From: Polytrichum commune
Taxonomy: Eukaryota; Streptophyta; Polytrichopsida; Polytrichales; Polytrichaceae
Length of the DNA: 64,000 nt
NCBI GenBank assembly: GCA_950295325.1
Contig: OX485804.1
Coordinates: 65,192,533-65,256,532 of the forward strand
Reading direction: 5' to 3'
Shown: piece after piece, positions 45,678-58,070 of the stretch
Layout: each line of letters begins with the position of its first letter
Numbering within the stretch: the stretch's first letter is position 1
Made by a program: the position numbers and the translations under genes
The notes under the pieces: model-generated
Seen by the model: only the letters and a program-made list of their open reading frames with translations
What the model was told of the DNA's origin: nothing
Database searches by the model: none

Positions 45678-47247
45678 TATGAGCCCAAAGTTGTGTGCTC
45701 ATATGGACCTTAGTCTTAGGTGTGATTAGATTTTAGGATTTGAAGCTTCCATTAAGTGATTAAAACATAAAAAGAGTGGTTTTAAATGGATTTCAGGATT
45801 AGGCTCTAAGCTCAGTGGTTAGTGTTTTGGCTTGGGCAATGTGGGGAGTGGTTATTTGATATGGCAAGGTTTAGCATGATAATACAGGGTCATTAGTAGG
45901 AAAGAAAAGTTAATTAAGGGCAGTTAGTTATAACTTGGGAAAGCCAAGCTGGACCTAGTTGAGAGCGGGTTAAGTGCGGAATGGACTTGGTTACTGTTCA
46001 AATTAGGCTCGGGTCGGGTCCGTTATGGGGACAGGCCGTTACCACCGTTAGGGAATCCCAGTTTCCCGGATCTGGGATGAATGGGAATGCTCTGTTCGGA
46101 GAGGAGAGGAGAGAGCTCACTCTCTCGGAGGATAGCGGCCGAGGAAGGAAGGGCGGAGCCCTGGCCGAATTCAAGAGAATCTTGATGAGTCTATGCGGCT
46201 GGAGGGGGAGGAGTTACAAGGTTCAGCAATGCGGGGAGTATGAGGATAAGCCCGGGAGACCGGGGGCAGTGTGCCGAGAGGCTTGACCGAATTCGGGTCA
46301 CTCAGAAGGTAGGATCAGCGATTGAGGAGAGCTCACAAATTGTGAGCGAGGCTTGGGGATGGAACGGTTGGCTTCAAGCTGCTTCAGGTAGCCAACATTC
46401 ACGAATGCCAGAGGTAAGAGGATTGAAGAAGGGAGAGGGAGTGGTGTGTGTGCGGCCAAGCTGAATTGATGGATGGATTCGAACCAGCTACTGGGTTTGG
46501 AGTGTGTGAGGGAGGGATTCCGGCGAGCATAGGAGAGTATGGGAGCGAAAAAGAAAATTGGGATTCAGCATTGCCCTTCGGCAAGGTGCAATTGCGCTCC
46601 CCTGTTTCCAGCAGACCAGGTTTTAGGCTGATACGAAGTGGACGGCGGAAGGAGGCTTGAAGGCTGCAGCTGGGACTGCAACTAGATAGGCTGGTGGGCG
46701 TCCGAGGTTACATTCGAAAGCCAGGGACCGACTGGGAAGGCCAGGGGCTGTTCCCGAGCGACTGGGAGAAACCAGGGACCGACTGGGAGAAACCAGGGGT
46801 TGTTCCCGAGCGACTGGGAGGAGCCAGGAGTTGTTCAAGAGGAAATAGGGCTTAGTAGGGAGGAACCAGGAGCTGATCCCGAGCCTAAGAGGGAACTACA
46901 GTCGAAGTTATAAGGAGGATACTAGTTGGGCAGAAGGAAGTAGATCTGGGGCTTAGTATTAAGTGATTAAGTTGATTTAATACATAGCCTTTTTCATTAG
47001 ATTAGAAGAGGGAAGTTGGGTCGTGTGTTTGATAGACTAGGTGTAATGGAATGTACACATAAGGTGTGGAGTGTTTCTAAACACTGAGTACCTTGTGTCA
47101 ATTAAATAAAGAGTTGGTTATTCCATGATAAAATCACTGGATTGACTGGGGCTCGATTTGAGGGTGTTTATGACATAAATTAATACATGCCAGCCTTGGG
47201 CTCTCACCCGGATTACGACGCTCAAGGGTGGGGATTTAGGGCTGACA
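45678..47247 (+). mobile_element. Solo LTR B (1,570 bp) with GGGAG target duplication
   Basis: Same family and orientation as solo LTR A. It starts TATGAGCCCAAAGTTGTGTG and ends GGGATTTAGGGCTGACA. It is flanked by GGGAG at 45,673-45,677 and 47,248-47,252. A shared AATAAA (about 47,104) and 'ATTACGACGCTCAAGGGTGG' block mark the 3' part. The two LTRs are diverged in length and sequence. Confidence 0.82.
46720..46885 (+). repeat. Minisatellite inside solo LTR B
   Basis: Units built from 'GACCGACTGGGAGAAACCAG' and 'GGGTTGTTCCCGAGCGACTG' repeat about three times with variation. The array is not seen at the equivalent position of solo LTR A. Confidence 0.65.
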
Positions 47248-47252
47248 GGGAG

Positions 47253-48159
47253 ACACCTCAAGTGAATACCATATTAACCACCTATCCCTGGGAGTTTGAG
47301 GTTTATTCAAAAAGAGGGATAAATGTAACTCAAATCATACTAGCTACCGTTTGGAGGAGAGTGGGAAGGTGTTTGTGCAGCATATCTTGCAAACAAACTA
47401 GCAGAAGATACACTCAAGGATCGGTTGTGAGACAACTTAAGATGATAAGACTGGGAATGCTAATGATGATCATAGTTGGAAGGCAAAATTGCAGAGTTAT
47501 GAAATTTTGAAAAAAAATTGAGCCTCCAATAGGCATGCTGGTAGAAATGTCCTCAAATGCCATTAAAATTTCATGAATGGCAATGTGTGTCTTGGTGATG
47601 CTCCTTCACCAGTATCCCTAGGAACAACTTCGCCTCCCTCTTCAACTCCAACATATAGCATGTCTACTCCCTCTACACCAATGACAACGTTCGTATTGTA
47701 ACAATGCTCCTACTAGGGGAGAATTGCTTACATCACAAGCTAAGAGTATGATAATTATGGCTAGGATTTTGGAGACCGGTTCATTGAAGCAAGAGAACCT
47801 ACTTGAGCCAAGGACGGTAGCAAAATCAATAACTTAAGAGTTATTGTGGAGCTTGGAGTGTTTGGTGTATGAGAGTGTGGGGCATAGAGAGAGAAGCATA
47901 TGGAGTCAAGAACGGATGTCCGGATTTGTAGAACGCTTGTTGTTGGGATCGTGGACAGAGAGAGAATTTAGGAAGCGAACTCGAGTGATATAAAATATTT
48001 TCATATTGTTGTGTGAGAGGTTGGGACTGTATTTGAAGAAATAGGAAAGCCGTTTTAGAATTATTATACCGGTGCAAGAATTGGTAGCAATGTCATTGCA
48101 TAGCTAAGGTAGCAGCGATAGACTGTAAAGTATAGGAGACTTGTATAAAGTTCATAAGA
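47253..48159. other. Intergenic DNA left of the Harbinger remnant
   Basis: No recognisable gene. It may include the decayed 5' part of the PIF/Harbinger element that follows; no terminal repeats were identified. Confidence 0.35.
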
Positions 48160-48806
48160 GCACATTATCAAAAATAATGAGGGAATTTTGTAGGGCTGTT
48201 AGGAAGCATTTGTAGCCAGTTTTTACTCAAACTCCGGATGAATCACAGTTCAAGATTTTAGCTAGAAGGTTCGAACAATTGCATGGTATACCGTACATTA
48301 TAGGGGCGATAGACGGTTCGCATATTCTTGTTTTAGCTCCAGTAATCGGCGGAGAAGATTATTACTGTAGGAAATCATTTCACTTAGCAATTTTACAAGG
48401 GATTGTTGGATTAGATGGTATGTTCTAGGATTATGAATTTGGATGGGCAAGATATCTACACGATTGGGCCGTATTCCAAGTGACGAAAATCGGACGGGCA
48501 TGTATAGAGAGAAAATACCAGCCATACAAACTTGTCGGAAACGTTGCGTACCCGGTGAGGCCGTAAATGTACTGCCCATTTAAAAGTGGGAAGACTGCAT
48601 TATCCGGGAAAGAGGCAAACGGGAATTTCATACAATCTTCAACTAGAATGTGTGTAAAAATGGCATTTAATGTACTGAAGAATAGATGAAGGTTGATAAT
48701 GAAGCGATCGGAGATATCATTGAGGTTTATGCCAGATATTGTAGCTACATGTATAGAGTTGCATAATTTATGTATTGTGAACAATGAAGATATTGAAAAA
48801 GATTGA
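48160..48806 (+). pseudogene. PIF/Harbinger transposase (DDE nuclease) pseudogene
   Basis: Interrupted frames on the plus strand read FEQLHGIPYIIGAIDGSHI at about 48,269-48,325, the first catalytic-Asp block of Harbinger nucleases. Next come YYCRKSFHLAILQGIVGLDG, a stop, a frameshift near 48,440, HDWAVFQVTKIG, then LVGNVAYPVRP-stop (family pattern LLGDSAYPL). Near the end ATCIELHNLCIVNN matches the family's CI-LHN-C block. At least three stops and one frameshift make it non-functional; the GDSAYP Asp is Asn here. Confidence 0.78.
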
Positions 48807-49719
48807 ATTGTAGAAGCAAAAAAAAACTAGCTAGAAGAGTTACCAATAGAGAATTACAAAAATGAAGCGAACTGCGGGGAGAAAGAGCGGGACTTGCTGA
48901 AGTGAAGAGAAGGATTTGGGCAGAGATGATGCTTTAATTTTAACAAAAAAAATTATGTAGAAAAAAAATTATTTTTATTAAAAAAAATAAGAAGGCAAAT
49001 GACCTTTTAAGAAAAACCATTGTTATATATAATTTACTACCATGAGGTTTGTGGCAATACAAAATATAGTATAGATCCAATATACTATATACAGATAGCG
49101 ATAGTGATAGTAATATAATAAAGAAGTAACTAATTTTTTTCTTTTAAAACAACAAAATTTCTATCAATGTTTTTGAGGAAATTGATAGGTTCTTGGATTG
49201 ATGTAAGAAGAGCTCCGAAACTGCCGACAACATGTTCTAACAAACTTTAAATATTTTCTTGAGTTTTTTTGTTTTGTATTATGATCCACATGTTGTTGGT
49301 GTACTAATTGATGTTGTTTGACAAGAAATAGGTGTAGAAAGAATAACATCTTTTGCAAATGATTCCGTTGTACTTGCTGGAATTTAATTTTATACACTTG
49401 ATATGCTTCCATGTCATTCGTCCATTTCTTGAAACCATTTACATTATTGCATTTTATCTTAACTAGAAATTTCATTTGCCCACTTGTCAGACATGTATTC
49501 TTTTTCTTTTTTTTTACAAGATAACCAAGAACGATTGAAACCTTTGATTCTAACTATTAAGTGTAATTTAATCCAACTATTTAATCCAATTTAATCCAAT
49601 TTAATTTCACTTGCACATGACAACAAAAGACTGTAAAAACATAAATTAAACATAATAATACAGTATTTACAAAGTAACCATATAATATAGATTTCATAAA
49701 CCATGTTGAACGGAGTAGA
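48807..49719. other. AT-rich intergenic DNA
   Basis: Very A/T-rich with poly-A and poly-T runs. A minus-strand frame at 49,164-49,475 (NGFKKWTNDMEAYQVYKIKF) could be a trace of the Myb/SANT-like partner protein of Harbinger elements, but the match is weak. Confidence 0.3.
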
Positions 49720-49870
49720 TATAAGATGTTAGTGGGTAACTCGTTGGGCCGGTAAAATTTTAGAATCGATAGGTCAAGGATTCGAAACCTTACGCACGTG
49801 CGAGTCCAAATAACGGGATTCCCGAATCCTGAAGCCACCGCGGCAACGGCCAACCCCGTTTTGGGAGACT
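49720..49870 (+). repeat. tRNA-derived SINE-like sequence
   Basis: GTTAGTGGGTAACTCGTTGG (A-box-like) is followed about 40 bases later by AAGGATTCGAAACC (B-box-like), the spacing of a Pol III tRNA promoter. No cloverleaf gene is formed. No target duplication was identified. Confidence 0.4.
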
Positions 49871-51299
49871 AAGGCCTTCTATGGGCTCATTATACGGCCT
49901 ACATATGTCCTCATACTTCCTCCTTCAACTTATATTTTATTTAATTTAAACAAATTTATTGTTGAATTGAAACATAATGTGTTTTAAAACAAACTTACAT
50001 TGTTTGTTTGCGATTTTTATAAATTCTTCGTCCGTCTCGCCTCGAATGGCAATGAGGTGATGCACCTCAAAGTCCTTTCATTTTATTTCCATCGTCTCTT
50101 TTTTTTTCTCCTCTTCGGATTCACCAACTTCGATAATGTCATTCTTCGTCTTCTTCGTTTTTTACGGTTTTTTTTGTTACTTTTTTTCTCTTCTTCTCTG
50201 AAATATGTTTTGTTGTTGTTGTTGTTGCTATTGATGCTCATGTTGGTAGTGTTGTCTATTGTTGTTGTTCCTCATGTTGTCATTATTGTTGTTGTTCTTG
50301 GTACTTCAAGTTGCCCATTCATTTGTCGACCTTTTATTTCATTAGTTTCAATAGAATTGAACATTGGTGGTTATCAAAATACACAAGAAGGTGAAGGCAG
50401 TAAATTAAGACCATATAGCATTTCCGAAATGGACGATTGTTTACTCCTAAAAAATATAATTCTCATATCTTCTATTTATTGCAAATTTTGTAACCACCCT
50501 CATTGTGATTCTATACGTAACTCTTCATTTGCAGTGTATCCCTTCATTCTTATAAAAAATTTGAAATTACTACACAATGTTACAACAGGTGGGCAAGAGA
50601 AATAAGAGCATGTTGTATACAACAACCTTATATACAATTTTTAGTTGATTTTACATTTTACTATTTCATTGTTTATTGTATTTTGTGTTTTTACATGTCT
50701 TCATGTTATTTATTATTCTTTAACATTCTAATGGTGTTCTTTGATTTAACGTTCTACTGTTTTAATTTCATTTATTTAATTTTAATATTTTTATGTTACC
50801 GTTTTACTTTCCGTTTAATGTTTTACTGTTTTTAGTTAATTTAATATTTTCCTACTTTTTGGGATTCCGATGTTATACTGGTTTTTTTTAATTATACCGT
50901 TATATTGGTTTTTTGAATTATAACGTTTTTCTGTAATGAAGGTGAGCCGCCATATCACGCACAGCCCCCCAAAAAAATTTCATTAAAATTTTATTGAAAC
51001 AACATTTTCTGCCATGGGCCCTTGTTTTTTTCCTATCAGACCACCTCTCTTGCCTCTCTTAACACAAAACCCGTTGGACCATGTCAGTGCATTTATTAGG
51101 CTTTAAAATTTATATTTTGGGGACCTCGACCTCCATGGTCCCTCTGCCATTTTTTCTCTAGTGTAAACCGAAGTTGTCTTGGGACAACTTCAGCAACCAA
51201 TCATCGCTCTTAGATCGCCATGGGAAAACTTCATGGTCCATAGTGTAAACCGGTCCTTAGATAATATAAGGTTTCATGGACGCCAAAAATAAGAAGTGA
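49871..51299. other. Intergenic low-complexity DNA
   Basis: Rich in T and GTT/CTT runs (GTTGTTGTTGTT near 50,210). A 201-codon frame at 50,000-50,605 consists mainly of Phe and Leu from these runs and is not a convincing gene. Confidence 0.45.
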
Positions 51300-51700
51300 A
51301 TGTTGAGATGGCATCGGTGTAATTTTATTGATTCGGTTATCGATCCATATCGAAGTCAATTGGCAAAGTTTTGGCCCAATGAGAAGATCAATCTCATTAT
51401 ACAACATCAACATGAACTTTTTAATGCTTACAAGAGAAAACCCAGCTCCAAACTCTTCATTGATAAGCAAGATTATACAACGTTCATCAATACGGGATGG
51501 GATGATCTGAAGGGACGCTTTGAGCATTTGCGAATGTTTTGCGGTGGATTGACAAATGCTTTCGCCAACACAACAAGCGTTGAGTTGGATTTTAGCATTC
51601 TAAAATGGGGAAAAGATGACTTTCGACAGTCAACGATGAAACTGACGTTGGAGGGCATCTTTTAGGCCAAGCAGTGCCGTGTTGTGATGGGACTTTTTGT
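51300..51700 (+). pseudogene. Transposase-like C-terminal fragment (hAT-type dimerisation region)
   Basis: A frame of 121 codons ends in TTSVELDFSILKWGKDDFRQ and LEGIF, stop, then AKQ. This matches from memory the C-terminal block of plant and protist hAT-like proteins (SVE-x-DFS-x-L, then L-x-LEGI-x-x-AKQ). The TAG stop lies where the family has a residue between LEGI-F and AKQ, so the end is interrupted. The upstream part is absent. Family assignment is tentative. Confidence 0.5.
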
Positions 51701-52109
51701 TCTGATTGGGTTTGATGATGGCGTTGGGACTGAATAAAACGAGCAACTGACACTTTTACAACTTACGACACGAAAATTGATTAAATTCAAGGCAATTTGC
51801 CGTTTTTTTTATATATTGCCGATTTTGAAGGTTTTTGGACACCGAATTTAAGTTAAAAGCGATAAATTTGGCGTTTGCCATATCTTAGGAGGCATGGTTT
51901 AGGGCTTAGGGTTTTGGGTGAAGGAGAATCAGTGGGTCATATAGCGTGCCTCACTGCCTACATGTCACATATGGACCGCTCACTTGACACCAAACCGATA
52001 TAGGTAGGACTCCTCTTCCTCCCCACCTAGGGACTTTTCTGATAAGTTCATAAAGGGGATGTGGTCCCATATACATATTCAATACCTCCCTATACTTTTT
52101 AATTACGTC
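51701..52109. other. Intergenic DNA
   Basis: No gene or notable repeat recognised. Confidence 0.4.
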
Positions 52110-52338
52110 TGTGGATAATTTTGGGCACAATCGGTTCATATCCTAATGTTGTCAAGTGAAGCCAGTTACATATTGTGATCTTCTGGTTTCTCCAAAAAAA
52201 TTTACATATTAGTAGTATATTCCATAGATTCCCATAATGTGATCGGTAAATTTTCTTGAAGTCTTAAACTTCAACTGGTTATTTCTCAAACTTAAACGGG
52301 TCATTCGTAACTAGCAGTTGGTTCTCCCCATTCTTTTA
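52110..52338 (-). repeat. AACCGGTT repeat family R1, copy 3
   Basis: Reverse-complement copy with the GGGGAGAACCAACTGCTAG start and the four site positions altered to variants such as AACCAGTT and AACCGATT. Diverged but collinear with copy 1. Confidence 0.75.
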
Positions 52339-53599
52339 ATGTGAAGGCCACACAACATTCGAAAACGTCGATCATGTCATTTGAAGTTGATTAGATCCAA
52401 TAACAATGTCCATGATCAATGCTTAAAGTGGTGGTTTTAGCATAATCTAAGGTAACATGCGCTATTATAAAGGACTACATCTTGAGCAACATTTTTTATT
52501 TACATACACTAAAATTGGCATGAAAATTTTGTACAAAATTTTGTCTTAATTTTTTTGAATTTAATTCAATAATCTGGAATTAGTTTTGAATTTTCAAAGT
52601 ATTATGCTAGAGTGTGCTATAATAGATTTCAAAAGGACTCATACTAGACTTGAATAACTCCTATCATAGAATCAAATTTTGTCTACTTATTAACTCTAAG
52701 TTTATCTTTCCACACTCATCATGTGTGTTGGAACCCGACACAACTAATTACACACTAACTTGGCCTTAAATACCCTCACCAAGTGTCATGAATTTGACAC
52801 CCTAGCCAACCAATCATAGCAAAGGTATTATTTTTCGTCCTTGAAACCATGCTTACCTAATCATATTTAGAAATTTTGTATTCTTTAATTTCAGTCTTTG
52901 TCTTTCCCATGTAAGTGCTTCTAAATTTCCTTCATAAAGATGGACTCCACTCATCTCTAATGCATGAGTCCCCTCCCTCATTAGTTCAATGCATTGGGAA
53001 CTTTGGGAACAACAAGACCCTATTTTTTGAATTTGTTCCCTAGAGCTCGATGAAAATGCACCCCCTCAAAAATTTGACAACTTACCTTTACTACCTCATC
53101 AAGGGGAGACCACACACGTTCATATAGCGTTGATTTCAAAACGGAGTTTGGTGAGCCAAGATAAAAGAATTTGGTCTCAACATGTATCTCACGTGTGCCT
53201 AAGCAAGTGGAAAGATTTTCTTAATGTAAAATAACCAATGGAAATTCAAACGGAACCAACTCAAAACAAAAAGTCTCATTAAATTAAAAGACAAGGTAAC
53301 CTTCATGTATGAACCTAGTTTGGACTCATGCTATCCCAACCCTTTGCACGTGTGCATATGAATTAATATCCCAGATCAACCATATTCCATGGATGTATGC
53401 CCCCCCCCATGCCCATGCTCATAAGCCCCCATGACCTGCCACCATACCCCCTTCCGTCCCATGCCATGCCATCACCTTGGCTCCATGTCTGCCACCTCCC
53501 TCAATTTCTACAACATATCCAACTTTTGCCAGGGATTTCACATCAACATCACATTACATCCTACAAGAGTGATGTGAAGCCGGACCCAAAAACATCAAA
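52339..53599. other. Intergenic DNA
   Basis: No gene recognised. A run of nine C at 53,400-53,408 precedes a CATGCC-rich stretch. Confidence 0.4.
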
Positions 53600-54350
53600 T
53601 CAAGGGGGGGGGGGAGTCATGCATTTCATTTAGGGATAATCTAACACAGTCAACCCCCTGATCAACGGTGTGGTGGACTATTAAGTTGACTAATACTTTG
53701 TAGACAATATGGTGGTCAATTGCAAAAGGAAAAAAATGAAAATAACAAATGAAAACATTTGAATTGTTAGTGTTAGCCAAAAGGTCTAACAGACCATATT
53801 TTTTGGGATTATTTCCAATAGTTGGATCTTTGGCATGTGCACAAGGTTGTGCAAATAAACTTGACACGGCCTCGCGGTGTCATGTCAAACCACAAATGAC
53901 ATGACAACATCACATCGTGCCATGTCTGGGCATAACACTCAGAGTATGTTATTGTGGTAAGAAATTTATTTACCACATGATTTTTATTTTTCCAACATCA
54001 TCACAAAGTCAATTGCTTCAGTAGTAATCAACTCTACGATCAATTGCTACTATGGCAGTTGGCTACAAAGTCGACTGCAAATAATCAGTCAGCCCCTTGT
54101 TGATTGCTAATGGGAGCAATTAAATGCACATAAGCAATCAATTATCACAACGAAAATCGACTGCACATAAGGAGTCGGCCCTCTAGTTGACTACTTATTT
54201 GAGTAGTCATCTACCTAGTCAACTTCCATATTAACAGTCGACCTTCTCTAATCAACTCCACGTAAGCAATTGGTCCTCTAGTTGATTGCTCCCATTATCA
54301 GTCGATTAGGGAGTCTAAGTAGTCATCTAAGTAGTCGACTCCATATGTGG
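53600..54350 (-). repeat. Repeat family R4, copy 2
   Basis: Rich in GTCGACT, AGTTGACT and CAATTG motifs, with the same landmark blocks as 41,340-41,900. Begins with a run of 11 G (53,604-53,614). Confidence 0.5.
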
Positions 54351-54539
54351 ATTGGCATATGGATGTAGGGAACATGAAATGGAAAAGGAAGAAGAGCCAA
54401 CAATCATTTATATCTAAAAATGTTGTATCATAACAAAGGGTTGCTATAGATAAAATAAATTACAAATAAGTTCATATTAGGGCTACATCCCTACTAAGTC
54501 TATGAGAACCCCCCTTAAAAAGCCCAAAAAGAACTAAAT

Positions 54540-55107
54540 ACTCTTAATAATATCCTTTATCTTGAATCTCCAACACTCCACGGGCTCATCCACCTCACAT
54601 TGTCCATCTACATTTGATGCCTTGGGGAAGCCAAGTCAATCCAATTCCTCATGGAATCTTTGTACAAAAGGTCTAGGGCCATGGCTCAAAATTTATAACC
54701 CTCCATGGCATAGAGAATTGGGTCATGATTATGGTCACAAAGTTGCCATACAAGTTTGCCGACCATGAAACTCTTAGCTTCGTTGGTGGATCATGATGTC
54801 TCTTGCTATGGACCCTAATCAACTTGGGTGCCACCCACCACTTTTCCTTTTGAAAAATTTCCTTGGCCTCTTCAGTTTCCACATGCCACAATGATTCAAC
54901 ATTCTCACCCGTGTGCGATACGCACCCAAAATCGTACACTCCAATCTTCAAATTTCCATCTAACTCCAATGAAGCATAATATTGTCTATGAAATTGAATG
55001 CAACCACAAGGAATTGGTGTTTGTGCAATGCACGAAAGTACATGGTTAAAACACATTCCAATGGGTTCAAATGTAGAATTATTTTCATCCATAAAGTGGT
55101 TGTACAT
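54540..55107 (-). pseudogene. Decayed open frame, function unknown
   Basis: A minus-strand frame of 144 codons contains ENVESLWHVETEEAKEIFQK, EKWWVAPKLI and INFEPWP. It runs after a frameshift into RPFVQRFHEELD, a stop, and LGFPKASNVDGQCEVDEPVE. The continuity of sensible protein across a frameshift and a stop suggests a once-real coding region. No family is recognised. Confidence 0.4.
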
Positions 55108-56811
55108 AAATGAGACACTATGAACATATGAATCCTAGGCTATTGACTCATGTCATTGAAACCTTGTCCTATGTTATTGAAAATTTTGAAAATCTTGCAT
55201 AGTGGTAGATTTTGCTTTGTTCTTTCATCAATGTGGGACGATTGCGTAAGACTTGTATACTAAGGAGTGAGAACAAAATTCAAAACTACCTTTGTCAACA
55301 CACCTGTCACCAAGTGGCGAGATATCCTAAAAGTAATGAAAAAACACACGCTTGGAGAAATGGGAAAGCATAATTCGATCATGGAATCCACCCCATAGTT
55401 GTAGTTTGTCGTTGAAGACGCATGTGGTTTTCATGCTTGTGATAGCCATAGCCTTCAAAGCTACTAAGAATCTCACCTTCAAATATTGTTCTTATTTGAG
55501 GTCTACGATGGTTAGGGTTGGGCTCAAGTGTTCTTGCAATTCTTGGTAACCCCACTCCTAACTATTGAATACACCCTTACAATCCTCATGCTCATCGTTG
55601 ATAAGGACTACAAATGAAAGATTCATGTGGGGCCTTTGACCAAGATTGATTGCTTTTGCTTCAAAAGGCATGTGGGTTAAACATATAGGATGACATCGAC
55701 CCTCCATGTCACGTATGAGGAAGTTAAGAATATGCTCGAAAAACAAAAGGACGAAAAAAGATGCCATCTAATCATGTAATGCAATGTTTTTCTTTGCCAA
55801 CCTTCACTTTATGACCACTTTAAGCATTAGAATTCTAGACGTATGGAATTAGAAACTTTTTGCAAATCCCAATGGTGGATGTGAACATAAGATTCGCAAC
55901 ACTAGGTACAATGTTTGTCTTAAGAAACAAATGGAATCTTTTGTAAAGGAGTGAAACACACACATGGAACAATTATATCCATTCCATATTGAAATATGTA
56001 TTAAATGCTCATATGCTTGTATTTGTCCATCTCCATTCGAGATATTTGTATGTGTTTTGTTTAAATTAGGTGCAACCAAAAAGTTCTTCAATTAGGAGTA
56101 TTTGGAGGAGAGAGCTTATGTAGGTATTTGAACAAGTCTTATGAATCAAGATAAAATATGATGCAAGGGTCATATATGTAAGATGGGCTTAAAGGGTGCA
56201 TGAAGAAGCTCTTCCCAATGTCCTATATCATTTTAGAATTAATTTCAAAATTAAACTCAGCCTTGTTGGCATAACATCATGTATTGTTCATTTGCTATGA
56301 AGTGAAGGTCCATTGAAGGACACAAGCACAAAAACAAGAACTTTGCAAAGCCAAGTTTATTGGTATTGGTTTGGAGTTCACATCCATTATCCCCAAATAA
56401 CAAAGAGAACCTCATACAAGCATATTAATTTAAGTGTATTACAAAACCTCTCGTTTTGAAATTTTGCTTGGATTAAGTTTTTTAGTTTGTTGAGGATTTG
56501 AAGATTCTACCACGTGCCAAGATATGAGAGTAGAAATCATTTTTTCATGCATGACAAAAAAGGTGATTGGCAATATCATCAACATGATATAAATAAATAA
56601 AAGTGCAAATTATAGTAATTTATTGCATTTGTGAGCAAAAACTTCTATGGTGTACATAATGATGACTTAGATTTTCATGCTATGCAATGTCCATTTCTTA
56701 TTGGCAATCGTGGGGGTACATTGGATTTCCGTACTTGTAGCACACCATGCACATAATGGAGACATAAGGGAATTTAATAGTGATTATGGGATATAAAATA
56801 TACATGGCTGA
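55108..56811. other. Intergenic DNA
   Basis: No gene recognised; frames are short and interrupted. Confidence 0.4.
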
Positions 56812-56884
56812 TGTTTAGTAGTGGCCCTTTGAGGTCATGTACATCCCCTAGATGAAGATCATGTGCATGGGCCACTACTAAACA
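56812..56884. repeat. Perfect 16-bp foldback
   Basis: TGTTTAGTAGTGGCCC (56,812-56,827) and GGGCCACTACTAAACA (56,869-56,884) are exact reverse complements separated by 41 bases that include a further CATGTACAT/ATGTGCATG near-palindrome. It is probably a tiny inverted-repeat element. Confidence 0.7.
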
Positions 56885-57540
56885 TGGGTGATCCTTGCAA
56901 TGGACACTTCACCCATGAGCAACAAATTTTGCTTAGGTACTTCAAGTCTTAGTGACCTTCTATGAGCTTCAAAAAACCTTCATATCATCATACTTCTTCA
57001 AATTAAAATAAATTCAGATGACGCTTACACTTCATCATTCTTTAAACATGAAAGAAAATCCACTTTGAGTTTTTCTTTTCTTTTCTTTTTTTGGGGGTGG
57101 TAGAGAGATGACGTGGCTCCATAGTAGCTTCTCTTTTTGAGATACAGCCCGGAGGCACCTAACCTTTGGTGCGCACACTATTTATTGTAAATGAGCCCAT
57201 AAATCAACTTTTATGTCTTGCAACTATATGATATAAAAATAAATTGCAATACTATGTTTGGTTAATGTGATTGTATTAATGTGACATCAATGTTGATAAA
57301 GATAAACATATTTAAATGGTTGGTTGTTGTTTTTGTTTGCCATCTTTCTTAATTTATATTTTAGAGACATATTTATCTCGGATATACGCATGTGATATGA
57401 GATTTGAGCAACAATTTGTGGAATATTTTGAGCTTCCATATTGCTATTATGATTTATCAAAGCCAAAAGCACCACAACCATAAAATGACCAAGTAACCTC
57501 CCTCCTCCCCCCTCAAAAAAATATGTTGATTCTAAAATGA

Positions 57541-57862
57541 TTGAGAAAATCTGAGCATTTAGTCCAATCTCTTTCGAACACACGTCTTTTTGGTGTCCGT
57601 TCTTAGATCCACACCTATTGACACACCACTCAAACATTCGTGTTCATTTGACATAAGTGATCAAATTAGGCACATTTACCATCGAAAAAAATTGATGACA
57701 TTATAAATGACAAAGTATAATACATGTTCATGAACACATGGGTTGAAATTGACTTACAGCTAGAGGGAAAAATATATATATATATATTTTTTATGTGGAG
57801 ACCTGGAGAAGGATGTCATGCAATGCTCCAAAGAGTATGAATTATGAAAATCATCATATCTA

Positions 57863-57895
<33 letters not shown>

Positions 57896-58070
57896 ATAGA
57901 TGGGCCTTATGTGGTCATTCTTCGTGACTAGACACCTATGTTTAAGTGGTAGTATATGGTAAGGTTTGTAGTTTAAAATGGACACCAAAAAGACATATAT
58001 TCTAACGAGATTGGATTATATGCACCAAATATATGCACCATTCTAGGTTCAATGGTTACATGAGATACTG
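57541..58070. repeat. Two facing copies of repeat family R3, with microsatellites between
   Basis: A minus-strand copy at about 57,541-57,650 (reverse complement contains GGTGTGGATCTAAGAACGGA, then CACCAAAAAGACGTGTGTTC and AGAGATTGGACTA) and a plus-strand copy at about 57,948-58,070 (TGGACACCAAAAAGACATAT, GAGATTGGATTA). Between them lie TA and TATC/TG microsatellites (57,770-57,788; 57,858-57,896). Confidence 0.55.

Noticed and set aside
46480-46500. B-box-like GGATTCGAACC in solo LTR B
   Set aside because: No A box at suitable distance and no SINE boundary; probably coincidence.
49740-49810. Possible tRNA gene
   Set aside because: Promoter-like boxes are present but no cloverleaf can be drawn.
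50000-50605. 201-codon plus-strand frame
   Set aside because: Its length comes from T-rich and GTT/CTT runs that encode mostly Phe, Leu and Val; no domain, splice site or context supports a gene.
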